Positions 1-12,980 of a stretch of 64,000 nucleotides of DNA are shown piece by piece. The DNA lies in assembly GCF_029873635.1 (NCBI RefSeq), contig NC_080426.1, positions 54,512,093-54,576,092 of the forward strand, given 5' to 3'. The stretch is from Malania oleifera. Its lineage: Eukaryota > Streptophyta > Magnoliopsida > Santalales > Ximeniaceae. The translations under genes were made by a program, and so were the position numbers. Positions within the stretch are counted from its first letter, which is position 1. The number at the start of each line of letters is the position of its first letter. Under the pieces are notes generated by a model. That model was not told the DNA's origin, made no database searches, and saw nothing but the letters and a program-made list of their open reading frames with translations.

Positions 1-123
1 ATCTAAACATAAATTGTTCTTATAATTGCCCCAAAAATTCACCAAAATGAAATACTACCCTGCCCGGAGCTCTAAGCTCGATCTCCTGATGGATGTAAAA
101 ATATAATCATCCACTAGGGCAAG
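1..123 (-). mobile_element. Tekay/Del-like Gypsy LTR, minus strand, 3' part (runs off left edge)
   Basis: Read on the minus strand, this stretch contains the segment around GATCGAGCTTAGAGCTCCG. The same segment lies just after the TGTCTCACC motif in the plus-strand Gypsy LTRs at 14752 and 18370. It is the continuation of the minus LTR at 2412-4230, from which it is separated by the plus-strand LTR 124-2411. The LTR continues beyond the window, so its 3' end is not seen. Confidence 0.7.
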
Positions 124-2411
124 TGTAGAGGACCAAAAAATTTATAGCAATTAAATAATAAAAGAAAAGAGAGAAAAGGAAAATTTAAGGGATTTTCAGT
201 AGGGTTTGCGTTCGTCGACGAATTGTTTTCTTGGGCTCGTCGACGTGGACACGTGTCTCATCGAGGAGAAGTTACCGAGTGGGTAGCCTTTAGGGCATGA
301 ATTTCATCGACGAAACTCCTTCTTGAACTCGTCAACGAGGTGACCGGACTCATCAACGAGTACACATGGACAAGCATTCTATGTAAGGCTGAAAATCGTC
401 TTTCTGCGAGAAAAATTCATTTTCTCCTTCATTTTTCTCTCTCTAGCCAGTTTGCTCTGCTTTCTCTCTATGTTTATGGCCTCATTTTTCGCCGATTTGA
501 CAATCTGAAGCTGCCACTCTACTTCTGGGAAGATTTTCTTCATATCTATGGGAGTAGATAATTGGTTTGGCCTACTTGGGCACCATCCAAAATTCAAGGT
601 AAGTAGATTATTTGAATATTTTTAGTATTGGCAGGCTTATCTTAGTTGATATTTTGTATTCTATGAGAACATACTAGTGTTTTGTGGAATAAAATTAGGG
701 TGTGATGTTTTCAGGGTTAGGGTGTTTTTGGGACCTTACATGCATGAGTTGAGGACACCAGAGAATATTTTCAGGAGCCCAGGTAAATTATATTTCGGTA
801 AATTACGAGTATGTAGGTTCAAGGAAATATAGTTGATTTATTGAAAATATGTATTATTTTAGGATTTAGGGAATAGTACGCCATGAGCATGAGGATAAGT
901 TGGTGGTGAGCCTCCCAGCTAGTTAGGTAAGGGAAATATGCTATGCTAGCAAATTCATGAATTTTTATCAGTATCGATTATAATATTTGAATATGGGTAC
1001 AGGGTGTGATTTGAATATGTCTGAATATAGATTTATACAAATTTTAATACATGAGCTTTAATTTAGTTGTTTGGCATAAGTTAGTATCGAATTAGTACAG
1101 TATTTATACAGTTTCTAGATATCATGATTTACAGTATCTTAGCAGAAAATATAGTTATATAGAATTTATACGTATTTCAGAATATCATGATGTACATCAT
1201 TTATACATGTATACATATCTATAGATAGAAAGATATTTTCAGATTTTGTAGAATCATAATTTATGGAATATATTCAGAAAAATATATAATACAACATTTT
1301 CAGTATACCATGATTTGTAGATTTCAGAACCATAACATTTTAGATATTTAGTATTTAAATCTTCATATATTCAATATTCAGACATACAGTTATTCAGATT
1401 ATACAACATATTCAGTTCAGTTATTTCATGTTATGGTTATTTCAGTTATATCAAAATCATGGAAAAACATTAATATAGAAATATCAGTTACATATATATA
1501 GCATCAGACCCTGATGGACCAGTTCAGTTTCAGAGCACAGTACTGTAGCTATTTTTAGTTCAGAGGGCAACCACATAACTCAGATAATATGTGGATTTTC
1601 AGTAGTCGATCATGCCTATGTTGTGGACACGCTCCCCATCAGTTAGGGTTAAGGAAGCCAATTTGACTTTCGGAGTTCAGTGACTTATCCTAGTTGGCTA
1701 ACTAGTGATAGGTCCTGTCTGCGGGTCGCACAAGCCTATCATGAGGAATTAAATCATGACATATAGCCATCTAGGGAAGTTTTCAAAGTTATGTATGTAT
1801 TTATAGCATTCACAGAAAATGGATATTATTTAATATAGATAGAACTATGATTGAATAGATAACTCAGAAAATAATGTATTTTAAATGACTTAAATGTTGA
1901 TTATTGTACAGATACTTTTTACATGATATCTTATTTAAAATTTTAATTAAAAGTTATGTTTTATGTACAGACTCATTTGCCACACATTGGTAATAGCATT
2001 CTTCTCCTTACTGAGAGGTGTCTCACCCTAGCATTATAAATATTTCAAGTAACCTAGAGAGGCGTGCAGTGCCGGCTCAGAGGTAGAGGAGGTGGCTGAG
2101 TCGATGTAGCTTTGGGGTGAGTCTTGGGCTGGATAGTAGAGCCCACAGTATTTTGATAATTTTGGGAAATGATGTATGTGTGTGTGTGTGTATACCAATG
2201 GTCTGTAGAACTATGGTATTGCATATTTTTGGGTTATGTTTTGGATGTATGTTTTTCCGCTGCATAGGTAGAATACAGGGATTGCACAGGATACCACAAC
2301 GCCTACTCTAGGTCATGAAGATGATAGATGTTTATTTACAGGGTATCAGAAATTATGTTTTATAGTGTGATAGATAATAAAAAAAATGGATAGAAATTTT
2401 GGGTTGTTACA
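124..2411 (+). mobile_element. Solo Gypsy LTR (Tekay/Del-like) inserted in a minus-strand LTR
   Basis: The LTR starts TGTAGAGGACC and ends GGGTTGTTACA. Palindromic motifs such as TTCGTCGACGAA lie at about 210-360. The downstream TGAGAGGTGTCTCACCC signature (about 2010-2032) is shared with the other Gypsy LTRs in the window. The interrupted minus LTR resumes exactly at 2412. The flanking pentamers GCAAG (119-123) and GTGAG (2412-2416) match at 3 of 5 positions and differ by two transitions, so they fit a decayed target duplication. No internal region is attached, hence a solo LTR. There is a short (TG)n run at about 2176-2192. Confidence 0.7.
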
Positions 2412-3499
2412 GTGAGACACATCTCAATAAAGAAGAACAAATCATAGCAGTTTGTGGTAGAGTATTTAAATAATATAAAACATATATTCATTTGTATTTC
2501 ATTATCAACAACAACTGAGAAATTTCACCATTAATAACAACACTGACCTCTGATATCAAACTCACATTCATCATTATTTTTAATGATAATACTCGAGAAT
2601 AGGGAAGATTACTTGCCTATACAAGTAGCTACCCTGTACTCTAATACTAATATTAGAGCACCCACCTTACTCAGTAAGCCCTTGGACTATGTATATAGGC
2701 AAAGTCTCCAAGAACAGGGAACATTACCTGCCCATACAAGTAACTTCTCTTTGCTCTGGTACTAAACTGAAAATAACCAGGGCACTTGTCTTTCTCAGCA
2801 AACTCTTGGTAGAAAGTTTTACTTTACCATAAATATACATACATATAAATTCATATACCATTTATCTTAGAAAATCACATTCCACACAAGTTATCTACAC
2901 AGAAGAACACTATCCACACAGAACTGGTCCACATAGGACTCACATCCACACAGAATATATGGTCCACACAGGACCCACATCCACACAGAATATACGATCC
3001 ACACAAGACTAGTCCACACAGGACTATAACACAGAATATACGGTCCACACAGGATTATCACACAGAATATAACGTGGTCCACACAGGCAGCACTAACCAC
3101 CAATACCAATCCCCATGATCTACCCGTAGTATATCAGTAGAACAACCTCCTCAGGCCTACCAATGCTCTACCCCAATATATAATGACAATATACAAACTC
3201 CTCAGGCCTACCAACATATATCGTGATTACCTATAGGAAATATAACGAACTCCTTAGACCTGCCAATGTTATATTGTGATACACACAAATAACCACACAA
3301 AATGACCCATACACACACATCACATTGCTCAACACACAGTAATCTCAAGTAGTCAGTACTCAAAACCAATATTTATTCACAAATAAATGGTACTCACAAC
3401 TAGCCAATGTTCACAATCCGACAGTATATTTCATTATTCAATACTCACAACAGCCAATTAAATTATGAAAGTTGTATTCCTGCCACACAATTTTATCCC

Positions 3500-3530
<31 letters not shown>

Positions 3531-4230
3531 CATACTCAAATCAACCAGTTTAAAATTAATAAAAACCTACTATATTTAATTCTCCCAACTTGGTTTCCTA
3601 AGTTTACGCCCACGAAAACCTCGAAAAGACGCCTGCGAAACTCACCCGAACCCTAATTCAAAAACCCAAATTTATCAACTTAAATCTCAATAAAAAACTA
3701 TTTTATCATTTCATAAGCCCTATATACTCCATATTAACCATTAAACCAATATTTAATACCCTTACCTCAGTTTTGGGGTGGTACCCCGGAACCTCAAACT
3801 GAAAATCTGTTCTGTGTAGGTTGCAGAGAATCTCCCCAGGAACCCTGTGGTGGTTCCTGATTGTCAATCCGAGCTTAATTGGAGTGAAAATAGAAGAAAG
3901 ATAGAGGAAGGGCCGTAAGGTTTTTAGAGAGAGAGAGAGAGTGTGTGTGCGTTTATATTTTTATATTTACAATTGAACTCTCGGTTTGCTTTTATAACTT
4001 TCAGTACTGCCGAGAAAACCGTCGCCGATTTTCTCTATCTCTCATAAAACCATTGCCGATTTTTCTTCCTCTCCAGAAAACTGTCACCAATTTTTCTATT
4101 ATCTGGCTTCCTTTCCAAAACCGTGGCCGGTTTTCTATTCCCTCCGGAAAATCGTCGCTGATTTTCTTCTAAACCAGCTAAAATCTTGCAATTTTATTTT
4201 TTTTATTATTATATTTTATGGGTCTCTACA
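2412..4230 (-). mobile_element. Tekay/Del-like Gypsy LTR, minus strand, 5' part
   Basis: The minus strand begins TGTAGAGACCC at 4230, the same start as the LTR at 124. It then contains, in reverse order on the plus strand, the GTGTGGA-rich repeats (2885-3100) and the paired blocks with GGGAAG...CTTCCC hairpins (2590-2760) found in the LTRs at 14752 and 18370. Open frames within it are LTR shadows. (AT)n lies at about 3501-3527 and an (AG)n(GT)n run at 3927-3950. Confidence 0.7.
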
Positions 4231-4788
4231 CATGGATACTCATGAGCTTGAACATGTTTTTGAAAAATGACCCATTAGTTATAGACGAGATGTGATATAT
4301 ACACATGGATACTCATGAGCTTGAGCATATTTAAGAGAAATGGAAATTTTTGGAAATAAACGTATAAGTATAACAAGTGATGGAAATGAGAACCCAGTTG
4401 GTTAATGATATGAGAGCACAGTATCATTTCTAGTGATTGAGTTAGTGCAACCACACAGCTTAGGGAGCGTGTTGGTAATGGAAGTCAATTAGCCTTCAGA
4501 GAGATGTCGACTGCCCTTGGGTCCGGACTAGGCTGCGATGGGCTAATCGTACTATAGATAAGGTATTTTGACTTAACCTGGTAGGCCAACCAGGGTTAAG
4601 TCCCACCTTTGGGGCGCACAACCTGATCATATGGGGTTATTACATGACGATGATATGAATGGGTTTCCTCATTACAAATGCGATACACTCATATGATGAT
4701 ACTTTGAAAGATATGTTACTTTGTTCACAGAAAGATTTGTCGAGCATGATTTTAATTTTGAGAAAAATATATGGTTATAGATGTATAA

Positions 4789-4826
<38 letters not shown>

Positions 4827-5318
4827 ATATGAGAACAAATTTCCATGATTCCTCAGTTAAATTAATATTTTTATGAAAAAGATGTGATACACTAAAACTC
4901 ACTGCCACACACTGATAATAATTTATTCCTACTTACTAAGAAGTGTCTCACCCCATAGATCTTAACATTTTAGGGAATCCGCAATGACAGGCTGAATGAG
5001 CTCCGAGATAGAGGAGGAGTAAATTTTTATTAGTCAGGGTATGCTTTCATTTTGGGACTGGGTATATATTTATATAGACTTTGAGGATTTGATGATTTTC
5101 GGGAGTCGGTATGTATATTTTTGGGAGATAGTAGTACTCTTGTATTGTACTTAAAGTTTAATTGGGTTATGTTTTCTGCTGCATAGGTAAAATATGAATA
5201 TGGATAGGTGTATCCACGGCACCCCACCTTGGGTCCGGGTGGACTGTGTTAATAATATTACGATATTAAAGATATATGAAAATGAAAAAAAAAATGGTTG
5301 AAAAATCAGGGCATCACA
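4231..5318 (+). mobile_element. 3' part of a Gypsy LTR, truncated at its 5' side
   Basis: It resembles the second half of the LTR at 124-2411: a hairpin-rich stretch, AAGTGTCTCACCCC at about 4940, a GAGCTCCGAGATAGAGGAGG segment near 5000, and a terminal GGGCATCACA at 5318. The 5' half is missing where the minus-strand LTR abuts at 4230. A roughly 30-bp piece (TGGATACTCATGAGCTTGA) occurs twice, near 4232 and 4303. (AT)n lies at about 4796-4824. Confidence 0.6.
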
Positions 5319-6932
5319 ACATGCATGGTATGAATGAGCTAAAAGCCATAGTCTGACCATAGGGAAATCAAAATACCATAGGCAGACTTCGGTCACCTTT
5401 AGTTGATTGATGTTGGAATTTTGGGCTAAATTAAAAAGCCTTGGTCAACCAAATCATTTGCCTAAAAACTTTTCAAAATTGTTTAAAACTTATAAAAGTT
5501 TTTAGAATCACCTTGGGGTCAAATTGAGGGCAAAACAATAAATTTTATTGCCCTTGGTTGACCGACCCTATTTTGAACTAACCTTCCTCACTTGACCGGC
5601 CTATGAAAAATTTACTTTTCTAATTATTTGGTCGACTGAACTTATAGTTCAAAATCACATTGGTCGATCGAACCTCATGAGTGGTCAACCGGCCTTTTTG
5701 CCTTGGTCGACCGAACCTACGAAGGGTTTCGATCGCCCAGCAATGGTCGACCATTGATTTCCCTGGTCAACTGAACCGTTTAAAATTTAAATTCCCTCCA
5801 ATTGCCCACGCTTAAAAATTAATTAAACAATTTTAAAAATGACCAGCATGTCCCCAATGGTCATATTTTGGCTAGAGTTTATATATACCCCCTCATAACT
5901 CTTAATTAGTAACGTAAATAGTCCAAAAATTCTATCAAAATTTTATACCTTATTTTTATCCCTTCAAACTAGATTTTCATCCTTTCTTAGTTGTTTATTT
6001 GGAAAATCATTTTTAAAGAGAGTGTTTTATTTATCTTGGGCATTTTGTTTTACTCTCATCTTGCATTCATTTTTCAAATCATATCTTTTGAGAGTAAATC
6101 CATAGCTTCTCTCACATATTTTATTTGATAAATATCCTTGGGAGTAAATCATTATTTGCTTGTGAATCTTGCACATCCATTGCAAGATTCAAAGGCTCAC
6201 ATGCTTGTGCTGGAAAAAATATTTTGAGCAATAACCCTAGACTCTCCAGCACTTTATTTGGAAAAATACTTTTGGAGAAAAGGTTTTATTTGAGTATAAA
6301 ATCTTTTAGCACTTATATACACATCTTTATTCAAAAGATTATTCTTGTAAAAAGCACATTCTCACATTGAACTTATTTTCATATACGTGTGTGTATTGAG
6401 TATATTGTTGTACATCATCTGCTTGTATTAGAAGCATTAAAATTGTAAACAAATTATTGGATTATCTATTATATTCCCGACAGACGGTCGGAAGAGGGAG
6501 ACTAGCCCTGTGAATAGTCTCGAATTGCTCAGACTTGGTTAGGAGAGCATCAGACTGGTTCAAACCTAATTAAGAGAACTAAGTGCATCATCCTATTAAG
6601 GTGTTGTAATGGTTGGGGTTAACCCTGTTAATCTGACATGTGGTATTCTCTTGCCCAGTAAAGAGAGGGAGATTGTAAACGGTGTCACTCCACCCGCAAG
6701 TGAACAATTTAATGAAATCCACTTACTTGTGAGTTTGAGGCAGGGACGTAGGCAGTATTGGTCAAACCCCGATAGCATATTTGGTGTTAATTTTATTTTA
6801 CGCAATTTACTTTCTTGCACCTGTATGTTAATATTTATTACTTTGAATGTTTGATACGCTGAGATTGCTTTAATTGCTTATATATCTGCTTAGTAGTTTA
6901 TTTGTTGAATTGGTAGTACTTTAGACAGACCT
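5319..6932 (+). mobile_element. SIRE-like Copia LTR, 5'-truncated, first piece (continues at 9679)
   Basis: The U3 is rich in GTCGACCGA-type motifs (about 5440-5770). A TATA-like TATATATACCCC follows at 5880. The block CTCCACCC...AAGTGA...GGGACGTAGGCAG at 6681-6777 is present in all seven LTRs of this family in the window. The first couple of hundred bases of the LTR are absent. The LTR is interrupted at GACCT (6928-6932) by a solo Gypsy LTR and resumes at 9679. Confidence 0.7.
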
Positions 6933-7027
6933 TGTAAATACCTGAGAAAATTTATTAATATTATTAACTAATTAATTATTATTATTAAATTAAATTAATG
7001 AAATAAATAATAGGATGAATATATAAA

Positions 7028-7060
<33 letters not shown>

Positions 7061-8161
7061 TATAATGTTATAATGGTTAAAGTAAGATAATAAAGTAATA
7101 ATATAATATAATTAAATGTTAGTGGAATGCATTAAATGCATGAATTACATTTGAAAGTAAATTTAATATAATATATATAAGTTAAAGTATAATATATATA
7201 TATATATATAAGTATATAATATAATAGTATTTTAATGGTTAAAGTATATATAATAGTATAATGTAAAGCTTATGGAAGAAGCTTCTGCAATTCCACTTCT
7301 TCAATCCAATTTCAAATTGGATTTCACGCCTCTTCAGTACTCTTTCACGTCTTTGCTCTCACTCTCACTCTCACTCCTCCACGGCCACCTTTCTCTCTCT
7401 CTCTTTAAAATTTCTCGACAAATATTCGGCTAATCGAAAAACGGAAGGTATCACTGGGTTTCTAGCTCCACTACCGAAACTTCTACCGAAGCAGATTTAT
7501 CATGAGAGTGGTGTAGACACCACTCTTAGAGAAAGGTATATCCCCTCTATTTCCTTAATTTCTCCTTAGATCTTCAGATGAATCGACGATCAGACACCAC
7601 CATGAGGTCCTAGTCTCGATCATCGTCATTTTGACTGGAGTAAATTTTTAATTTGGGTTTCTTAGGCACCACTCCAAAGCGAGAGTCGGATTTAGGGAAT
7701 TAAGTAAATTGGTTGTATTTGACAGTATAATTGTTTATTTAGAATTTATGGGCCTAGGAATGTTAGAGTTGTATTTAATTTAGAATTGATTTAATGGAAC
7801 TAGGATTTTTTATTTAGGGTTTGGATGAGCGCCGCAGGTATCTTTTTAAGGTCCCTATTGGCGTAATTCAAGAAACTGGGTAAAGGGGAATATATATTAA
7901 ACCATATTTTTATGAATTAATTAAAAAATGAAATATGTTATGAATATACGTGTAAATGTTTTTGTATGGGGTTAAAATGCCAACCGTTTAAATTACGTTT
8001 TCTAAGCCTATGACTGTTTATTTAGATACGTATATATGAAAATAAACTGATGTAAGTGAATGATATTTTCAGGAAAACTATGTAAAAAGAAAAGATATAT
8101 TTTCAGTATATAAATATTAAATGTAGGTTGACTTATTTTACAGGAAATATTTATCTATCTC

Positions 8162-8233
<72 letters not shown>

Positions 8234-9678
8234 TTTTACGGCTAAATAGTGTGACATAAGTAAAATTGAATTCTGTGTGGAATTATGTTATATGTATGAG
8301 ATGCAGGATATACAGGAAATGAACTGAGTATGAAAACGATATATGAAATATGCTGCATGTGAGTGTTAATGCAACCATGGAAACAAAAACAGCCGAAAGA
8401 TGTTGGACAAAAACAATTGAAAGATGCTAGGTAGCAAACTAGCGCATTTCTATGTGGACTAACACAAAAATAATTGAAAATGTTGGGTAACAAATTAGCG
8501 CATTTCTATGTGGACTAACATAAAACAGTTGAAATATGCTGGGTATATTATGAAATGAAATAAAAATGAGAATGAAATGGAAATGAAATGTGAACGATGT
8601 GAAATGGGAAAGAACCACAGAAAGTGAAATGTTATGAAATGTCAAAACTTAAAACATGAACAGATGAGAATTATAGAATAATGACAAAAAAAATAATGTA
8701 TTATGGTAGTATCATTATTTATGCTTGTACAACATGTTACGTTTGGGCGGGACAAACTCTTCGCCCGAGGGCTTGCTGAGAAAGGCGAGTGTTCTTGTTA
8801 GTATCAGATGTAGCAGTAGGCTGTGTAATGTACTAGGGCAGAGGGAAACTACTTGTATGGGCGGGTAGATTTCCCTATTCTCGAGAGCTTTCGCCGGTAA
8901 ACCTTTGGATCAACTGTGTGAGTACGAGATTACTTCTTCACCTAAGGGCTTACTGAGTAAGGCGAGTGCTCTGGTATGCTTCAGTTGTGACATTCAGATT
9001 GCCTAAAGTATCAGAGTTGAGGGATGCTACTTGTATGGGTAGGTAATCACCCCTATCCTTAGGTTTTTCTCATGGGTAAAATATCTTGCATATGATTGAT
9101 TAGGTTCAGAAAATGATTTCATAAATTATGTTAAAGATCTGCAAATGTGAAATATTATTTTGATTATAATCTCATGTTGGCTACACACTAATTTAATATA
9201 TTGTTTCTTCCTTTACTAAGATGTGTCTCACCCGAATACAAATTTATCTTTTTTAGGACCTCCACAAGATCGAGCTTAGAGAGCTCGGGGTTATTACTGC
9301 ATTTTTGGGTTATAAAAAAGGGAAAGGGTATAAATTTGATGATATTTTTGGGATGTAAATATTTTATAATTTATGTTTTAAGTATTTTGGGTTGTGAATA
9401 CTGGAAGTTGTTGGTTATGTTTTTGGAGATATGTATATATATGGATGCAGATGGTTGAATGGATTATTATAGAATGTAGATAGAAGTAGAAAACTCTGGT
9501 ATATTATTGATAGAGGACTGTAATTATGTTTTCCGTTGCATAATTATTAATGGAATAACAAGTACAAGAAAATGAATAGCGTGACACCCGGCTCCCATAA
9601 GGCGGGTTCAGGGCGCCACAAAGCATAGTTAATCAAGTATAATGCACCAGACCAGGTTTACGGGTTTGAGGCGTTACA
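6933..9678 (+). mobile_element. Solo Gypsy LTR (Tekay/Del-like), 2.7 kb
   Basis: Starts TGTAAATACC and ends TTTGAGGCGTTACA. It is flanked by GACCT (6928-6932) and GACCC (9679-9683), a 5-bp target duplication with one mismatch. An uninterrupted relative reads GACCTTAGGTTGTG at about 36965, confirming what the target looked like. The LTR shares the family signatures: paired stem motifs (8843-8875, weaker near 9020-9055), GATGTGTCTCACCC at about 9220, and GATCGAGCTTAGAGAGCTC at about 9270. It contains (AT)n at about 7030-7053 and 7194-7210, and an (ATCT)n(AT)n run of about 75 bp at 8155-8230. Confidence 0.8.
8155..8230. repeat. Compound microsatellite (ATCT)n(AT)n
   Basis: A few ATCT units run directly into about 25 AT units inside the solo Gypsy LTR. 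Simple-sequence expansion; no coding meaning. Confidence 0.9.
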
Positions 9679-9778
9679 GACCCTAGGTTGTGTTATACAG
9701 CTACCAGTTAGTTGATGTAGAAAGAAATTTTTAAAATATCCAATTCACCTCCCTCTTAGGAATACACCAATTCCAACA
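9679..9778 (+). mobile_element. SIRE-like Copia LTR, terminal piece (continuation of 5319-6932)
   Basis: This piece carries the family's 3' terminus: the tetranucleotide-rich AATATCCAATTCACCTCCCTC followed by GGAATACACCAATTCCAACA. It matches the ends of the LTRs at 12923, 27759 and 37062. After 9778 the sequence switches to the internal 3' region of another SIRE-like element, with no primer site, so this LTR is itself inserted or truncated there. Confidence 0.7.
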
Positions 9779-10730
9779 AAGCACAATCCCTAGTACTTTT
9801 GAAAATATCAAAAGGGGAAATATTCTTTTAATACCTTATGGCAAGATATTTTCTCTCTAAACTAAATTTTTTTTTATCTTGCCTTAGTGTTTATATATAT
9901 ATATTTTCCTTAATTGCATGATTGGTTATTTATTTGTAAATGGGAATGCATGTGAACTAATTAGACCAGTCGTATAATTAAACCTACACTTGCTATCATA
10001 TGTCGTATGTTTTAAACTCAAATCTTTTTACGGGTCTTATGATAGGGTTTAATAGAAATGGTTTGTGGGTATTTTCGGTCTGACCATGTTTAACAAGTAT
10101 TTGTTATCTCGTATGGTCAGTCATACTATTTTTTTTTTAATAAATTTTATGCCCAAATGTTTTCATGCCTAAACGTTATATCAAAAGGGGGAGTTATTTT
10201 AAGCTAAAATTTTTTTAGGGGGAATTCATTTTTTTTTAAAGCTAAATCCTTTAATGCTCAAATGATTTTATAGGTTAGCCCTTTTGCTGTGGCCAAAAGG
10301 GGGAGAATATTTTTGAGCAAAATGGAAAATACTTGAAAATATTTGGAAAATACTTGAAAATACTTTTGTCAAAGGGGAAATATTTTTAAAAGGCGTTAAA
10401 ACATTTAAGCTACAAATATCATGTATTCGTGCCTTAAATTCGAAGACTAAATGCATGTTAAATACTTTAAAATATTTGGAAAATACTTGAAAATATTTTT
10501 GTCAAGGGGGAAATATTTTTAAAAGGGGTTAAACATCTAAGTTGCAAATATCATGCATCTGTGCCTTAAATGCCAAGACTAAATACATGTTAAATTTTTT
10601 ATGTCTTCTTTCATGAATATGCTTGAACTATATTGCTTATTTTTTGGATATACATATTCTTAGCGAGAGCCTTTTTCAAGTTAAAACCATTTTGTTCTAA
10701 TGCGTTTGTCATCATCAAAAATGGGGAGAT
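9779..10730 (+). mobile_element. Internal 3' non-coding region of a SIRE-like element, ending in a polypurine tract
   Basis: It matches the internal region at about 22525-22734 plus 25017-25559, including the repeated AAAAGGGGGAG motifs. It ends in the purine-rich AAAAATGGGGAGAT (10717-10730) directly before the LTR at 10731. Two diverged copies of a segment of about 170 bp (around 10315-10420 and 10470-10590) lie in tandem. No coding frame is credible. Confidence 0.65.
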
Positions 10731-12923
10731 TGTTGACTTTTTGAGTCTGATCCCTATTTTGATGCTGACAAAGTGTTGACTTTTCAGGTCTTATCTTGTT
10801 TTAATTATGACAAATACAAAGTATCTTACCTGTGCATTGAGAATGTGAGCAGGATTATCACTTTGCATGCACGGATGGTAAAGATAAAATAAAAGCAATG
10901 AGGAGCTGAAACTCAACATCACCTGGCGTATGACATGGCAATACGAAGTCCAAAAGGAATGAAGACAAACTTTTCCAAATTGTAATTGCATTAAATTTTT
11001 GGGTTTATAATAATATGAGTTGTAATAATGCATTCATGCATGTTGAGAATGACAGCTCAAATAGAGACCATAGATAGACGTTAGGAAGCCAACTTTTTAA
11101 GAAAAAACCTTTCACATTATCTGTTAAACAATTAAAAAGGTTTTTAAATGAACTTAAGGCCAAAAAGGAGACAAAACTTAAGTTTTAACTAAGCTCGGCC
11201 GACCGACCATCTTATATGCAAAATTCCTCAGTCAACCGTCCTTGCAAAGTGGACATTTCTGTGAAGCCTTGGCTGACCGATCCTTTAAACAATAAAACAT
11301 CTCGGCCACCCGACCTCAAATTTGGTCTGTTTCTTGAACCTCGAACGACCGACCTCTATGCTTTAAACTTGGTCAGCAAACCAACCTTGTCTTCTTGGCA
11401 AACCAGGCTTAAGCTCAGCCAACCAAACCTACAAAGGTTCGGAAAATCACCTTGGCCAGCTGATTAGGCACCTTCCACAGCCAACTGAACCCCACAACTA
11501 AAATCAAAATTCTATGCGTGGTCGGTCGATCAGCCCTAGCACCAGTCAACTGAATCTCTCGAGTTTCTAAATTTTTACTGCACTAATCAGGGTTAAATTT
11601 TAATTAAACAACTTCTAGAATTCCCTCCATATCCCCAGCTGTCATAACTTTTGGGAATTCTATTTATACCCCATCATTTCTCTTGATTAGCAACTAGATT
11701 AGAAATTTAATTAGCAAAATTTTCTTTGAAATTTGTTGTGCTTTTATTGCTTACATTTTTCATATTCTAGCATATTATACTCTCTTTTTCACTCTTTCTT
11801 GCAAAAATCATTCTAAGAAGAGAGCATCATTCTCATACTCATCATTTGCAAACTAATTGCAACTTGAATAGTCTTTGATTGTTGTGGGCTTATTCATATA
11901 TCATTTTAAGCTCATACTCTCACATATCCTTTTTTCTTTTGAAAATATTTTTGAGAGTTAGCTTTGAGTTCTTCCCATTATATTTTGTTGATAAATATTT
12001 GATTGGAAAAACTCTTCATAGCTTGTGAGTCTCTGTGCATTTTCATTGCAAGACTCAAAGACTCATTTTGTGCTTATTGCTATAAATATTTTTGTGATCT
12101 ATATCCAACATCTCCTATACTTCATTTTGAAAATATTTTTGGAGACATTATTGTTTAAGGTTTAGATCTTGGAGGAGCTTTTAACATAAATTTCTTTTAA
12201 ATCAAAATCACTAGCTCTCACATTATTTGATAAATACTCTCTTGGGAGATATCTCACATAAACTATATTGAGCATTAATTCTCATTATTTATGAGTGTAT
12301 TTGTGCTTATCGTTGTACATCATTTGCTTATTGTAGAAGCATTCTATTTGTACACAAAACTAATATCGTATTCCTCATGTGTGGTCGGAAGAGGATTGCA
12401 CTGGCCTATAATTTGCACCGGATTGGTTCAGACCCGGTTAGAAGAACTAGGAGTACCGTCCTATAAGGTGTTGTTGTTGGTTGGGCTCAACCTTATAATC
12501 TGATTTGGGGTAGAGAGGTGTAATTGGTGTCGCTCCACCCATCAAGTGAGCATCTAGTGAATCTTCTTGCTAGTGAGCTTGAGGCGGGGATGACACAGTA
12601 TTGGCTGATCCTTGATAACAAATATCGTATTGCGTTTTCTCTTCCCTTACACTCTTTAATTTCCGCATTACATTTTCCTGCACATGCATGTTTATAGTTG
12701 ATGTATAGTGAATGTTATGCATGTTTTAAATATTGTGAATGGTTAAGAAATACTGAGATTGCTATATTGTTTTACATATCTGCTCAATGAAATATTGTTG
12801 GGTAATTAGTATTTTCTTAGATAGACCCTAAGTTATGAAATATTGATTGCTTATTTGAACCTTACCTTGGAAGAAATTTTTTAAATACCCAATTCTCCCC
12901 TTTTTGGAAATACACCAATTACA
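10731..12923 (+). mobile_element. SIRE-like Copia LTR (middle LTR of a tandem arrangement)
   Basis: Starts TGTTGACTTTTTGAG and ends CACCAATTACA; 2193 bp. It is nearly collinear with the LTR at 25560-27759. The U3 carries degenerate GTCGACCGA motifs (11195-11550). TATTTATACC at 11661-11670 is the likely TATA box. The family-conserved block lies at about 12521-12620. Unusually, a polypurine tract lies directly left of it and a primer site directly right of it, so it serves as a 3' LTR for one copy and a 5' LTR for the next. Confidence 0.85.
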
Positions 12924-12928
12924 TCAAT

Positions 12929-12940
12929 TGGTATGAGAGC
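12929..12940 (+). other. Primer-binding site (initiator tRNA-Met type)
   Basis: TGGTATGAGAGC lies 5 bases after the LTR end. The canonical plant site is TGGTATCAGAGC, so one base differs. It marks the start of the internal region and the orientation of the element. Confidence 0.8.
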
Positions 12941-12980
12941 CTCATTGTAAAAAGTTTAACCGCTTGTGTTAAAGATCGCA

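Noticed and set aside
119-2416. A clean 5-bp target duplication around the LTR 124-2411
   Set aside because: GCAAG and GTGAG share only 3 of 5 bases. The insertion is supported by continuity of the interrupted minus LTR instead, and the duplication is described only as decayed.
11216-11467. Pair of similar ORFs (11216-11467 and 26035-26217) suggesting a duplicated gene
   Set aside because: Both lie at the same place in the U3 of the two SIRE-like LTRs; their similarity reflects LTR identity and the frames run through the GTCGACCGA motifs.
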